Of a DNA stretch of 64,000 bases, positions 1 to 8,246 are shown in pieces. A program made the position numbers and the translations under genes. A model generated the notes under the pieces. It was not told the DNA's origin and did no database searches. It was given only the letters and a program-made list of their open reading frames with translations. The number at the start of each line of letters is the position of its first letter. The stretch's first letter is position 1. Origin of the DNA: Streptomyces sp. NBC_01198 (GTDB lineage: Bacteria > Actinomycetota > Actinomycetes > Streptomycetales > Streptomycetaceae); assembly GCF_036010485.1 (NCBI RefSeq), contig NZ_CP108568.1, positions 3,789,001 to 3,853,000 of the forward strand, written 5' to 3'.

Positions 1-837
1 GTCCCGGTAGGGGAAGTCGGTGCCCAGCATCAGCAGCGTGTCGGCGTCCTCCAGGGCCGAGGCCGCCGCGGGGTTGCCGATCAGGCCGGTCTGGCCGACC
101 TGGAAGGGGTTGTCGCCCTCCATGCCCTCCTTGGCCTTCAGGGTGATCACCATGGGCGCCGCCAGGCGGTCGGCCAGCGCCAGGACGTCCTCGCGCGCCT
201 CCCGGGAGCCCTTGCCGACCAGCAAGGTGACGCGGTCGGAACGGTCGAGCAGCTCGGCGGCCGCGCGGACCGCGTCCTGCTCGGGCCGGGTGGTCGGGGT
301 GGTGAGGGAGAAGCGGGCCGGGCGGTCCGCGGTCAGCTCGCGGTCGCCGATGTCGCCGGGCACCGTCAGGACGGCGACACCCTTGCGGCCCAGGGCGTTG
401 CGCACCGCCGTCTCCAGCAACAGCGGCAGCTGGTCCGGCGAGGTGATGGTCGCCCGGAAGACGGCGACGTCGCTGAACAGTGCGTCGTTGTCGACCTCCT
501 GGAAGTACTCGCTGCCCAGCTCGGTCAGCGGCACCTGGCCGGCGATGGCGAGCACCGGCGTACGGCTCTTGGCCGCGTCGTAGAGCCCGTTGAGCAGGTG
601 GACGGAGCCGGGGCCGACGGTGCCCATGCACACCCCGAGGCCGCCGGTCAGCTGGGACTGGGCGGAGGCGGCGAAAGCGGCCGCCTCCTCGTGCCGGCAG
701 CCGACCCACTCCACGTCGTCGGTGGTGCGGATGGCGTCGGTCAGCGGGTTGAGGGCGTCGCCGACGACACCGAACACCTGGCTGACGCCGAGTTCGCTCA
801 GTGCGTCCACGATGACGCGGGCTACGGTTCGGGCCAC
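1..837 (-). CDS. poxB: Pyruvate oxidase / ubiquinone-dependent pyruvate dehydrogenase, N-terminal part (runs off window)
   Basis: This is a thiamine-diphosphate enzyme of the pyruvate oxidase family, which decarboxylates pyruvate to acetate and passes electrons to quinone or oxygen at the membrane. The visible 279 residues contain the TPP-pyrimidine domain, with the motif GCRHEEAAAFAA holding the catalytic Glu, then FGVVGDALNPL near the start and the beginning of the central domain (VLTVPGDIGDRE, then TLLVGKGSREA). The C-terminal TPP-binding half lies outside the window. I chose the GTG at 837 because CCCGGAGGACCTC sits directly before it and the protein then begins in the usual family way (ARTVARVIVDAL). 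It is transcribed in the same direction as the glutamate-synthase-like gene, about 100 bp downstream of that gene's stop. Acetolactate synthase is a less likely alternative. Confidence 0.85.
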   Translation of the reverse strand, partial: MARTVARVIVDALSELGVSQVFGVVGDALNPLTDAIRTTDDVEWVGCRHEEAAAFAASAQSQLTGGLGVCMGTVGPGSVHLLNGLYDAAKSRTPVLAIAGQVPLTELGSEYFQEVDNDALFSDVAVFRATITSPDQLPLLLETAVRNALGRKGVAVLTVPGDIGDRELTADRPARFSLTTPTTRPEQDAVRAAAELLDRSDRVTLLVGKGSREAREDVLALADRLAAPMVITLKAKEGMEGDNPFQVGQTGLIGNPAAASALEDADTLLMLGTDFPYRD

Positions 838-942
838 GAGGTCCTCCGGGCAGATGGGATGCGGTCAGGATCAGAGACGGTAGCCGGACAGATCGGGGCG
901 GATCGGACCGGCCACCCGGCTGCCGCACGCGGGCGGCGGCGC

Positions 943-2523
943 TCAGACGGTGAAGGTGTCGGGGTCGGCGGCCGCCCAGTCCGCCGCCCAGTCAGCGGGC
1001 GGCTCGGCCAGCAGCTGGCCGGGCGAGAGCCAGTCGTACAGCTCGTCGTAGGAGCGCACGGTCTGCGGGTCGATACGCCGCCGCAGCATGTGCGGGCCCA
1101 ACTCGGCGGGGTCGGTGACGCCCATGGACGCCATGATCTGCAGGGCGCTGGCGACGGTCGCCTGCTGCAGGCGCGTGACCCGCTCCGTCTTGTCCCCCAC
1201 GTCGAGGGCGCGGGCCCGGCGGGGGTCCTGGGTGGTGACGCCGGTCGGGCAGGTGTTGGTGTGGCAGCGCTGGGCCTGGATGCATCCGACGGCGAACATC
1301 ATGGCGCGGGCGGCGTTGCCGTAGTCCGCGCCCTGGAGCAGCCGCTTGACCAGGTCGCTGCCGGTGGCGATCTTTCCGCTCGCACCGATCCTGACCCGGT
1401 CCCGCAGCCCGGCGCCGACCAGCGCGTTGTGCACGGTGATCAGGCCCTCGGTCAGCGGCGTCCCGATGTTGTCGGCGAACTCCAGCGGCGCCGCGCCGGT
1501 GCCGCCCTCCGCGCCGTCCACGATGATGAAGTCGGGAGCGGTGCCCTCCTCGATCATCGCCTTGCAGACCGCCAGGAACTGGCCCCGTGACCCCACGCAG
1601 AGCTTGAAGCCGGCCGGCTTGCCGCCGGACAGCTCCCGCATCCGGGCCACGAAGCGTATGAGCTCCCGGGGCGTGGAGAACACCCGGTGGTAGGGCGGCG
1701 ATTCGACGGTCCGGCCCTGCGGGACGTCACGGACGCGGGCGATCTCCGCGTTGACCTTGGCGCCGGGCAGCACGCCGCCGATACCCGGCTTGGCGCCCTG
1801 CGAGAGCTTGAGCGAGACGCATTTGACGTTCGGGTGGGCCGCCTTGTCGGCGAACTCCCGCGCGTCGAAGTCGCCGTCCCGGGTCCGGCAGCCGAAGTAG
1901 CCGGTGCCGACCTCCCAGACCAGGTCGCCGCCCGGCCGCAGATGGTATTCCGACATGCCGCCCTCACCGGTGTCGTGCGCGAAGCCGCCCGCCGCCGCGC
2001 CGCCGTTGAGCGCCAGGATCGCGTTCGAGGACAGCGACCCGAAGCTCATCGCCGAGACGTTCAGCAGCGCCATGTCGTACGGCTGCGTGCAGTCCGGGCC
2101 GCCGATACGCACCCGCGGGGGCTGCTCGGGCACCGGCCGCGGCGCCATCGACGGCACGAGGAACTCGTGGCCGGTCTGGTAGACGTCCCGCTCGGTGCCG
2201 TACGGCTCCTCCGCGTCCGTGCCCTTGGCCCGCTCGTAGACGATGCTGCGGACGTCACGGTCGAACGGGCGGCCGTCGAAGTTCCGCTCGACGAAGTACT
2301 GCTGCAGCTCGGGGCGTATCCGCTCCAGCAGGAAGCGTGCGTGGCCGATGACGGGGTAGTTGCGCAGCACCGAGTGCCGCCGCTGGACCAGGTCCCACAC
2401 CCCCAGCAGCGCGAGCAGCGCCAGCGGGACGGCCCCGATCCACCACCACGGCGACACCGCCAGCGCGGCAGCCACCCCCGCCGCCGCCACCAGCACCGCC
2501 ACGCCGACCAACCCGGTTCTCAT
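943..2523 (-). CDS. FMN-binding glutamate synthase family protein
   Basis: The 526-residue protein matches the stand-alone glutamate-synthase (GltB) central/FMN domain family. Residues 1-50 hold one or two membrane helices (VAVLVAAAGVAAALAV, then WWWIGAVPLALLALLGV). The TIM-barrel FMN domain follows, with MSFGSLS, KLSQGAKPGIGG, VDGAEGGTGAAPLEF and GASGKIATG. A cysteine cluster, CIQAQRCHTNTCPTG, resembles the 3Fe-4S ligands of glutamate synthase. There is no glutaminase domain, so the ammonia or amino donor is unknown and true glutamate synthesis is unproven. I chose the ATG at 2523 because it opens directly on the membrane segment and gives normal family length; longer upstream reading is low-complexity. 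It diverges from the acetyltransferase gene at 2685. Confidence 0.8.
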   Translation of the reverse strand: MRTGLVGVAVLVAAAGVAAALAVSPWWWIGAVPLALLALLGVWDLVQRRHSVLRNYPVIGHARFLLERIRPELQQYFVERNFDGRPFDRDVRSIVYERAKGTDAEEPYGTERDVYQTGHEFLVPSMAPRPVPEQPPRVRIGGPDCTQPYDMALLNVSAMSFGSLSSNAILALNGGAAAGGFAHDTGEGGMSEYHLRPGGDLVWEVGTGYFGCRTRDGDFDAREFADKAAHPNVKCVSLKLSQGAKPGIGGVLPGAKVNAEIARVRDVPQGRTVESPPYHRVFSTPRELIRFVARMRELSGGKPAGFKLCVGSRGQFLAVCKAMIEEGTAPDFIIVDGAEGGTGAAPLEFADNIGTPLTEGLITVHNALVGAGLRDRVRIGASGKIATGSDLVKRLLQGADYGNAARAMMFAVGCIQAQRCHTNTCPTGVTTQDPRRARALDVGDKTERVTRLQQATVASALQIMASMGVTDPAELGPHMLRRRIDPQTVRSYDELYDWLSPGQLLAEPPADWAADWAAADPDTFTV

Positions 2524-2684
2524 CACCACCGGCGTCTGTCCGCACCAGGCACTTCCATTCCGACCGCCCCTCCCCGGCCGCGGGGGCCCGGGACGGGGCG
2601 CCGGGGTCGCCGTCCTGGGGCGATTGCCGCAGGTACCCGCCCCCCGACGGCGTGCCGGTAGGGCGAGGGGGGAAGAGGGTAGGC

Positions 2685-3230
2685 ATGGCAGACTTCTACC
2701 TACGCCGGCTGACACGGTGGCAGGCCGAACAACAGCGGGGCCCGTTCGCCGACATGTTCGTCGAGGCGTACGACGAGGGCGCCGCCGGCGAGGAGTTCAG
2801 AGACCGGCAGGACTTCCTGCGGCGGTTCGAGGACGACGTCCAGCAGCCCGCGTTCGACATGGTGGTCGCCGAGAATCCCCAACCGCTTGGCTGCGCGTAC
2901 GGATTCCGCGTGCACCGCTCGGGGCGCTGGTGGAAGGGCGTCGGCGCGGGGCTGCCGGCGGATCTGGAGGAACTGACCGCCTCCGGGCAGGTCTTCGTCA
3001 TCGCCGAGCTGATGGTGCCGCCCCGCTCGCGGCGGACCGGGGTGGCCACCCGGCTGCAGGAGCACCTGCTGGCCCGCAGCGACGCGGCCCGGGCGATAGC
3101 GCTGGTCGCCGCGGGCAACACGGCGGCCGAGGCCGCCTACCGGGCGTGGGCGTGGGAGGACCTGGGCGAGGTCGGCGCCGCCGGCGGTCGGCCGCCGCTG
3201 CGGGCCTGGAGCCGGAGCCTGCCGGGCTGA
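2685..3230 (+). CDS. GNAT family N-acetyltransferase
   Basis: This is a 181-residue single-domain protein of the Gcn5-related acetyltransferase fold, which transfers acetyl from acetyl-CoA to an amine. The middle carries the typical beta4 strand VFVIAELMVPPRSRRTGVATRLQEHLL (written here only as the region near residues 103-129), where RRTGVATRL is the acetyl-CoA pyrophosphate loop. LVAAGNTAAEAAYRAWAW near residues 144-161 is the usual alpha4/beta6 end. The substrate cannot be predicted. The ATG at 2685 is preceded by a GAGGGGGGAAGAGGG ribosome site. A strong terminator follows at 3256, so it is probably monocistronic. Confidence 0.75.
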   Translation: MADFYLRRLTRWQAEQQRGPFADMFVEAYDEGAAGEEFRDRQDFLRRFEDDVQQPAFDMVVAENPQPLGCAYGFRVHRSGRWWKGVGAGLPADLEELTASGQVFVIAELMVPPRSRRTGVATRLQEHLLARSDAARAIALVAAGNTAAEAAYRAWAWEDLGEVGAAGGRPPLRAWSRSLPG

Positions 3231-3255
3231 CCGCCCGGGCCGGCCGCGTGCGGCA

Positions 3256-3297
3256 GCGGAGGGGAAGGGCGCGCCACCCTTCCCCTCCGCCGTTTTC
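3256..3297 (+). terminator. Rho-independent terminator after acetyltransferase gene
   Basis: A perfect 14-bp stem (GCGGAGGGGAAGGG paired with CCCTTCCCCTCCGC, 3256-3269 with 3277-3290) encloses a 7-nt loop and is followed by TTTT at 3293-3296. It lies 26 bp after the acetyltransferase stop. Confidence 0.85.
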
Positions 3298-3308
3298 GGC
3301 CGTGCGGC

Positions 3309-3470
3309 TCAGGCGCCGACCTTGGAGTCCTCCGAGGGCGCCGATCAGCTTGCCCAGGCAGGCGACGGTGACGATGGCCGCGAGCTCCAGATGGCTGGCG
3401 GGCAGGTGCCCGCGGCCAGCAGGACGAACAGCGCCTGCCAGTGGTGCGGTTCGGTGATGAAGGCGGTCAT
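3309..3470 (-). pseudogene. Degenerate small membrane protein (two apparent frameshifts)
   Basis: Read leftward from an ATG at 3470, the frame gives MTAFITEPHHWQALFVLL and a hydrophobic stretch. A one-base shift then continues as LELAAIVTVACLGKLIGAL, and a second shift ends as SEDSKVGA followed by TGA at 3309. The three pieces together look like one small two-helix membrane protein, but no single frame encodes it. I do not recognise the family. The alternative is chance hydrophobicity in GC-rich sequence. Confidence 0.35.
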
Positions 3471-3932
3471 GCGGGCCCTCCCGGGGCCTATCACCGGGAA
3501 CATCAGCGCGACGTAGCCAGCGAGAGGGTGCCTGCCCACCCGGGCATCGTCGCGACCTGTAAGTCGGTGTGCGGAGCAAGGGAATGGAGCGAAGGCATCG
3601 TCATCTGCGGTTCTCCTCCAGGTGACTGTGCCGGACCACCGTGGAAAGCGGTGGAACACGAGCGACTGCGGAGTTGCCGGGAAGACCGATCAATCGCGTA
3701 CGTGGTGCGGATAGCCGCCGAACCGAATCGGCTGTCCGGATAGCCTTTTCACGGGTGCGGCCCGGCCTCGCCGGATTTCGTGCGAGTGTAATGAGCAAGG
3801 GGCACGGCCGTCTACGGAATCACCCGGCGTGGTACGCGAGATCAATGGGCCGGGTTCTATATGTCGGCCGGCCAATTGGAAAGCCCGGCCGGCGGGCGGT
3901 AATTCCTCGCTGACGAGAGGTGTGAACCGGCG
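3471..3932. other. Non-coding stretch
   Basis: I see no convincing gene here on either strand. Short open frames are present but lack ribosome sites, domains and family resemblance. The local GC content falls around 3660-3860 compared with the flanking genes, as expected for intergenic promoter DNA. The PHO box starts directly after it. Confidence 0.5.
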
Positions 3933-3965
3933 GTTCACCGCGGGTCGACCTGGAGTTCACCCCGG
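3933..3965 (+). promoter_or_regulatory. PHO box: three 11-nt direct repeat units
   Basis: GTTCACC (3933), GTCGACC (3944) and GTTCACC (3955) are spaced exactly 11 nt apart, matching the 11-nt direct repeat unit that PhoP binds in Streptomyces. The first unit also forms the right arm of GTGAACC-GGC-GGTTCAC (3922-3938), an inverted repeat. The last unit ends 17 nt before the ATG of a phytase-like gene. A weak -10 (CAGGTT, 3971-3976) lies 6 nt before the ATG, so the transcript may be leaderless with the box over the -35 region. Confidence 0.75.
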
Positions 3966-3982
3966 AACGACAGGTTCAAGCC

Positions 3983-5656
3983 ATGACTTCACGACCCTTC
4001 TCCCGCAAACGCGCCCGGATCGTCATCGCGATCAGTGCCGGCGTCGCCGTGGTGGGTGCGGGCACCGCCGCGGCCCACGCCGGCGGCTGGCTGTCGGCGC
4101 CCACGCACGACTTCGGCGCGGTCGCCGACTCCTTCTCCGGCCACGGCACCGTGACCGGCAACGTCCTGCGCAACGACGCGGGCGCCAAAGCCGTGGTGCG
4201 GCACACCGCACCCTCCGACGGCACCGTGCAGGTCGGGGCGGACGGCAGCTTCACGTACACCCCGAAGTCCGGCTTCAAGGGCACGGACACCTTCACGTAC
4301 ACGACGACCGACGCCGTACAGCTCTTCCAGGACACCCAGGCGAACGGCGCCCCGCTGCCGCCGCTCGGCACGGTCGCGGGGCCGGGCGGCACCAAGACCC
4401 TGCTCTCGGGGGAGGGTTACGGCTCCTCGCTGGCCCCGGTGCCCGGCAAGTCCGGCTACTTCTACGGCCTGACCGACCGCGGGCCGAACGCCGACGCCCC
4501 CGACGGCAACAAGTCCGAGATGGTCACCTCCTTCACGCCTCAGATCCGCGAGTTCAAGCTGGTCGACGGCAAGGCCGAACTGCTCAAGCAGGTCACGCTG
4601 AAGGGCCCGAAGAGCCTCGGCGGGGTGAACTACAGCGGCCGCCCGCCGCACGACACCAGCGAGGTCATCGACGACGTCAACGCGACGAACGCCAACGGCG
4701 GCACCCCGACCCCGGTCGCCAAGGACGCCTACGGCTACGACTCGGAAGGCATCGTGGCGCTGCCGGACGGCACCTTCTGGGTCTCGGACGAGTACGGCCC
4801 GTACATCACGCACTTCGACGCCAAGGGCTACGAGCTGGGCCGGCTGACCCCGTACCGCGACAGCGCGGACAACGCGCAGCACAAGATCGTCGGGTACCTG
4901 CCCGCCGAACTCGCCTACCGCGTCAAGAACAAGGGCATGGAAGGCCTGACGGTCACCCCCGACGGCTCGACCCTGGTGGGCGTCATGCAGTCCGCGCTGC
5001 AGCAGCCGGACCTCGGCACCACCAAGGCCGCCAACGTCTCCCCCACCCGTATCGTGACGGTCGACCTGCGGACGAACAAGTCCAAGCAGTACCTGTACCT
5101 GCTGGACAACCCGGCCACCACCGGTGACGCCAACAGCGAGATCACCGCGCTGTCCAGCACGAAATTCCTCGTCGACGAGCGGGACGGCGCCTACGAGCCG
5201 TTCGCCCAGAAGTCGCTCTACGAGGTGGACATCAACGGCGCCACCGACGTCAGCGGCCTGACGGTCGGCGGCAAGTCGCCCGAGGCGCTGGTCGGTACGG
5301 CCGGCACCAACGCCGCGCTGGCCACCCTCACCGGCGCCGGCGTGCACGTCGCGCAGAAGCAGCCGTACCTCAACGTCGGCACGCTGGTCAGCCAGCTCGA
5401 CCCCAGCGGCGCGTTCTTCCCGCACGACAAGGTCGAGGGCGTCGCCACCGCTGACGCCGGCAAGACGCTGTACCTGTCCAACGACGACGACTTCGGCGTC
5501 GACACCATCGCCGTCGACCCCGACGGGAAGTGGACCGTCCACCAGAAGGTGCTGCCGCCCACCGGCAAGGCCGACAACGGCGAGATCCTGAAGGTCGACA
5601 CCACCAAGCTGCCCGCCGTGCTCAAGACCGTCACGGTGACGGTCCACGTGCGCTGA
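3983..5656 (+). CDS. Secreted esterase-like phytase family protein
   Basis: This is a 557-residue exported protein. A signal peptide with a basic start (TSRPFSRKRAR) and hydrophobic core spans residues 1 to about 32. A small Ig/cadherin-like domain (about 40-107, GTVTGNVLRNDAGAK then GSFTYTPKSGFKGTDTFTYT) precedes a beta-propeller of the phytase-esterase-like family (about 125-557), with LTDRGPNADA, DSEGIVALPDGTFWVSDEYG and NKGMEGLTVTPDGSTLVG. Such proteins are thought to release phosphate from organic esters outside the cell. The PHO box directly upstream supports a role in phosphate scavenging. There is no clear ribosome site, which fits leaderless translation. A large GC hairpin follows at 5683. 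The exact substrate is not visible. Confidence 0.8.
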   Translation: MTSRPFSRKRARIVIAISAGVAVVGAGTAAAHAGGWLSAPTHDFGAVADSFSGHGTVTGNVLRNDAGAKAVVRHTAPSDGTVQVGADGSFTYTPKSGFKGTDTFTYTTTDAVQLFQDTQANGAPLPPLGTVAGPGGTKTLLSGEGYGSSLAPVPGKSGYFYGLTDRGPNADAPDGNKSEMVTSFTPQIREFKLVDGKAELLKQVTLKGPKSLGGVNYSGRPPHDTSEVIDDVNATNANGGTPTPVAKDAYGYDSEGIVALPDGTFWVSDEYGPYITHFDAKGYELGRLTPYRDSADNAQHKIVGYLPAELAYRVKNKGMEGLTVTPDGSTLVGVMQSALQQPDLGTTKAANVSPTRIVTVDLRTNKSKQYLYLLDNPATTGDANSEITALSSTKFLVDERDGAYEPFAQKSLYEVDINGATDVSGLTVGGKSPEALVGTAGTNAALATLTGAGVHVAQKQPYLNVGTLVSQLDPSGAFFPHDKVEGVATADAGKTLYLSNDDDFGVDTIAVDPDGKWTVHQKVLPPTGKADNGEILKVDTTKLPAVLKTVTVTVHVR

Positions 5657-5682
5657 CCCGACCCGCACGGCCAGCGGGCCGG

Positions 5683-5716
5683 CGCCGGGCCGTCCACTGC
5701 GGTGGGCGGCCCGGCG
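5683..5716 (+). terminator. Strong GC hairpin after phytase-like gene
   Basis: CGCCGGGCCG (5683-5692) pairs perfectly with CGGCCCGGCG (5707-5716), and the enclosed TCCAC/GGTGG can extend the stem. There is no T-run, so it is a terminator-like hairpin of the kind common in streptomycetes. Confidence 0.6.
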
Positions 5717-5885
5717 GTGCGCGTGCGGCCCCCCGCCGGCGCCTCCCGCACACCTCTCGTGCCTCACTGCCAGCGGGCGCACCAACCCCGGTGATTCCCG
5801 CGCGTGGCGGGCGATCCTCGCCGCATACTGAGCTCCGGTCGGCCCTCCGGCAGGCCAGTGCAACGGCGTTGCTAGGGGGATCCCC

Positions 5886-6677
5886 TTGAACACGACCCTG
5901 CGGTCCCGCTTATCACCCGCACCCCATGCCCCCTGGCCGCCCGCGAGCGTGCTGGGCACGCTGGACGCCGGCACCCGGGAGAGGTTCACCGCGCTCGGCC
6001 GGCCGGTGCGCTTCAGCGGCGGGGAGCGGCTGCTGCGCGAGGGCGAACCGGGCACCGAGGTCTACCTGCTGCTCCAGGGCTGGTTCAAGGTGCTTGCCAC
6101 CATGGACGACTCCCGCGAGGCCCTGCTCGCCGTCCGGGCCGGCGGCGACATCGTCGGCGAACTCGCCTGCTTCGACACCCAGCCCCGCTCGGCGACCGTT
6201 CTCGCCGTCGGCAAGGGGGCCGCGCGGCTCATCGGCCGCCAGGAGTTCCTCGGCTTCCTGTCCGTCGACGAGGGCGCGACGCAGGCCGTCATGCGGGCGG
6301 TCGGCGGGAAGCTGCGCTGGGCGACCCGCCGCCGGCAGGACTTCGGCGGCAGCGACGTGCACACCCGCGTCGCCCGGGTGCTGGTCGAGCTGGCCCGCTC
6401 GTACGGCCGCCGTGAGGGCGACGGCGTCGCCATCGGCGTGACCCTCAGCCAGCCCGAACTGGCCACCCTGGTAGGCGCCTCGGAGCCGAGCGTGCACCGG
6501 GTGCTGCGCGCGCTGCGGCAGCACCAGGTCATCGACACCGGATACCGCAGGATCTTCATCCGCGACACGGCACAACTCGACGGTATCGCCGGCCCCGACG
6601 TGACGGCGCTCATCGCACCATCCCCGCAAGCACCAGCCACGCTCCCGCCGTCACGACGGCCGCCGCGACCCACATGA
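5886..6677 (+). CDS. Crp/Fnr family transcriptional regulator
   Basis: This is a 263-residue regulator with an N-terminal cyclic-nucleotide-binding beta-roll (about 20-140) and a C-terminal Crp-type winged helix (about 165-240, LSQPELATLVGASEPSVHRVL). The phosphate-binding cassette reads GELACFDTQPRSATV and keeps the Gly-Glu and Arg-Ser pairs that hold the cyclic phosphate in CRP. Binding of a cyclic nucleotide is therefore plausible (inference). A TTG start at 5886 fits AGGGGG 7-8 nt upstream; a GTG at 5949 is a possible later start. The 3' end overlaps the convergent PycTM-like gene by 68 bp, which places a cyclic-nucleotide sensor beside a cyclase operon. Confidence 0.85.
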   Translation: MNTTLRSRLSPAPHAPWPPASVLGTLDAGTRERFTALGRPVRFSGGERLLREGEPGTEVYLLLQGWFKVLATMDDSREALLAVRAGGDIVGELACFDTQPRSATVLAVGKGAARLIGRQEFLGFLSVDEGATQAVMRAVGGKLRWATRRRQDFGGSDVHTRVARVLVELARSYGRREGDGVAIGVTLSQPELATLVGASEPSVHRVLRALRQHQVIDTGYRRIFIRDTAQLDGIAGPDVTALIAPSPQAPATLPPSRRPPRPT

Positions 6678-7098
6678 CCGCCCGCGCGATGTAGGCGTTC
6701 TTCAGCTCCGCGATCCGGGCGATGGCGCCCGCGGTCGCCCAGGCCTCGTGCACCAGCCGCTCCGGCCGCGCGCCGACGTGGTCGGCGACGTCCAGCGAGA
6801 AGCGGTTGGGAGCGCCGGGCGCCGCCATGCGCGGCCGGATCACCTGGATCAGCAGGTAGCCGGACACCACGAAGGTGACGGTGTACACCAGGCTCGCCGC
6901 CCAGAACAGCACGGCTGCCGGACGCGACGGCGCAGGCAGCCCCGCCTGCCCCACCTGGGACGCCACGACCGCGGCGAGCCCGACGTGCACGGTCGCCATG
7001 GTCCCGGCCTTCGCGTCGGCCTGCTGCGTCACCTGCTGGAACGACGCCATGGCGGCGACCGCGCCCGCCATCTCCGCGCCCGTGTCCTGCCCGGTCAC
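6610..7098 (-). CDS. Small membrane protein with Pycsar TM-effector (PycTM, formerly DUF5706) signature
   Basis: This is a 162-residue protein with predicted helices at about 33-52, 61-85 and 138-160. QQADAKAGTMATVHVG at the first helix matches the conserved Ala-Asp-x-Lys-Ala motif that opens the Pycsar TM-effector family. Members of that family are membrane-disrupting effectors activated by cyclic nucleotides from a neighbouring cyclase. The GTG at 7098 overlaps the cyclase stop by 4 bp (GTGA), so translation is probably coupled and the two proteins are made together. It is the last gene of a five-gene leftward operon. No separate nucleotide-binding domain is visible, so how it would sense a signal is unclear. 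It could instead be a structural partner of the dynamins. Confidence 0.75.
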   Translation of the reverse strand: MTGQDTGAEMAGAVAAMASFQQVTQQADAKAGTMATVHVGLAAVVASQVGQAGLPAPSRPAAVLFWAASLVYTVTFVVSGYLLIQVIRPRMAAPGAPNRFSLDVADHVGARPERLVHEAWATAGAIARIAELKNAYIARAVMWVAAAVVTAGAWLVLAGMVR

Positions 7099-8246
7099 GA
7101 GCCGTGCCCGCCGAAGTGGAAGAAGTGGTGCCCGCCGTGCCCGCCGTCCAGCGGCCCGTGCCCGGGCTGGTCCACGTGCCCGGCGTCCACGCCGTGGTGC
7201 GCGTCGCCGTGGTGGTACGAGTCGGCGTCGTGGTGCGGGTCGCCGTAGTGGTCGTCGGCGTGGTGGCCGTCTCCGTGGTGGCTGTCCGCATGATGACCGT
7301 CCCCGTGGTGGTCGTCCCCGTGGTGGTCGTCGGCGTCGTGCGGGTCGCCGTGATGCGCGTCGTGGTGTGCGTCCCCGTGGTGGCCGTCGTGGTGCGCGTC
7401 GCCGTGGTGCCCGTCGTGGTGGCCGTCGTGCGGGTCCGGTTCGGTGTAGGCCAGGCCCGAGTCGTCGAAGTCGGTGGCCGCGGACGCCTCGGACGCCGCG
7501 CCGTGCTGGGCTCCGGGCAGCAGCCACTCGCGCATCCCCGCGCTGTGCGCCAGCGCGGTCGCCGCCAGGTGCGCGGCGCCCAGGGCGGGCACCACGAACT
7601 CCTTCGTCGCCGTCCGGGTCCTGGAGTGCCCCCAGATCACCGGCTCAGGACCGAAGTCCGCGGCAGGCGCGGACCGGGGCGCGTGCAGCCAGGCGGTGGC
7701 GGTGAACTCCTTCGACGGGGTGGCGATCTCCGCCCGGTGGAAGTCGGCGGCGGGCAGGCCGCGCGACTGCGGGACCACCGCGTCCCGGTAGAGGTCGTCG
7801 GACACCGCGAGGGCCAGATCGCTGTCGGTACTGCGCTCCAGCTCCCGGCGCAGCGCCTCCGCGTCCACCAGGCGGTTGACGAGGACGACGCAGTCGCCGA
7901 CGTAGCCGCGGTCCGCCCGGGACAGCGAGCCCTGGCCGAGCGCGGCCCGCATCCGCAGCCGGCCGAACGCCCCCGGCGCCTGGTTGGCGCGGTAGAGCCC
8001 GTCGCGCAGGCCCAGGACCAGTGCGGGCACCGCCCGCACCACGTCGGTGCGGGGCGGGAAGACCACCAGCTGGCCGTCGCCCTGGAGCTGCTGCTGCACC
8101 CGGACCCGCGGCACGCGGGCCCGGCGCAGCGCGTGCTCCACGACCAGCCGCAGCCGGTACTGCGCGTCGGCCTGCTCGTCGTAGGGGTGGCGGCTGTAGT
8201 GGCGCAGGTCCACCGCCATCAGCAGCCGCCGGGAGAAGCGGGCCAT
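7095..8246 (-). CDS. Class III nucleotide-cyclase-like protein with His/Asp/Gly-rich C-terminal tail
   Basis: The 383-residue protein has two parts. Residues about 5-160 resemble the class III (adenylate/guanylate/pyrimidine) cyclase catalytic domain. LLMAVDLRHYS holds the first metal-binding Asp (13), QGDGQLVVF the second (57), and YVGDCVVLVNRL the region of the transition-state residues, including Asn124. After a linker, residues about 270-383 form a tail of HHGD/HHAD repeats in which roughly a third of residues are His. This is a likely Zn, Ni or Co binding segment. I chose the ATG at 8246, which overlaps the upstream stop as TGATG; a GTG 3 nt earlier is equally close. Product and activity are inference, since many actinobacterial relatives are untested. 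Confidence 0.7.
   Translation of the reverse strand: MARFSRRLLMAVDLRHYSRHPYDEQADAQYRLRLVVEHALRRARVPRVRVQQQLQGDGQLVVFPPRTDVVRAVPALVLGLRDGLYRANQAPGAFGRLRMRAALGQGSLSRADRGYVGDCVVLVNRLVDAEALRRELERSTDSDLALAVSDDLYRDAVVPQSRGLPAADFHRAEIATPSKEFTATAWLHAPRSAPAADFGPEPVIWGHSRTRTATKEFVVPALGAAHLAATALAHSAGMREWLLPGAQHGAASEASAATDFDDSGLAYTEPDPHDGHHDGHHGDAHHDGHHGDAHHDAHHGDPHDADDHHGDDHHGDGHHADSHHGDGHHADDHYGDPHHDADSYHHGDAHHGVDAGHVDQPGHGPLDGGHGGHHFFHFGGHGS
7098..7439. repeat. Degenerate tandem repeat encoding the His-rich tail
   Basis: On the minus strand the DNA is a run of 12-15-bp units built from CAC/CAT-GGC-GAC codons, giving HHGD, HHAD and HHDG units. On the plus strand it reads as repeated GTGGT and CGTCG blocks. 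The units are imperfect and vary in length, as expected for a coding minisatellite that can expand or contract in frame. Confidence 0.8.

Noticed and set aside
7104-7440. Tandem GTGGT/CGTCG repeats considered as a CRISPR array or regulatory repeat
   Set aside because: Units are short, imperfect and in frame with HHGD codons; there are no regular spacers or cas genes.
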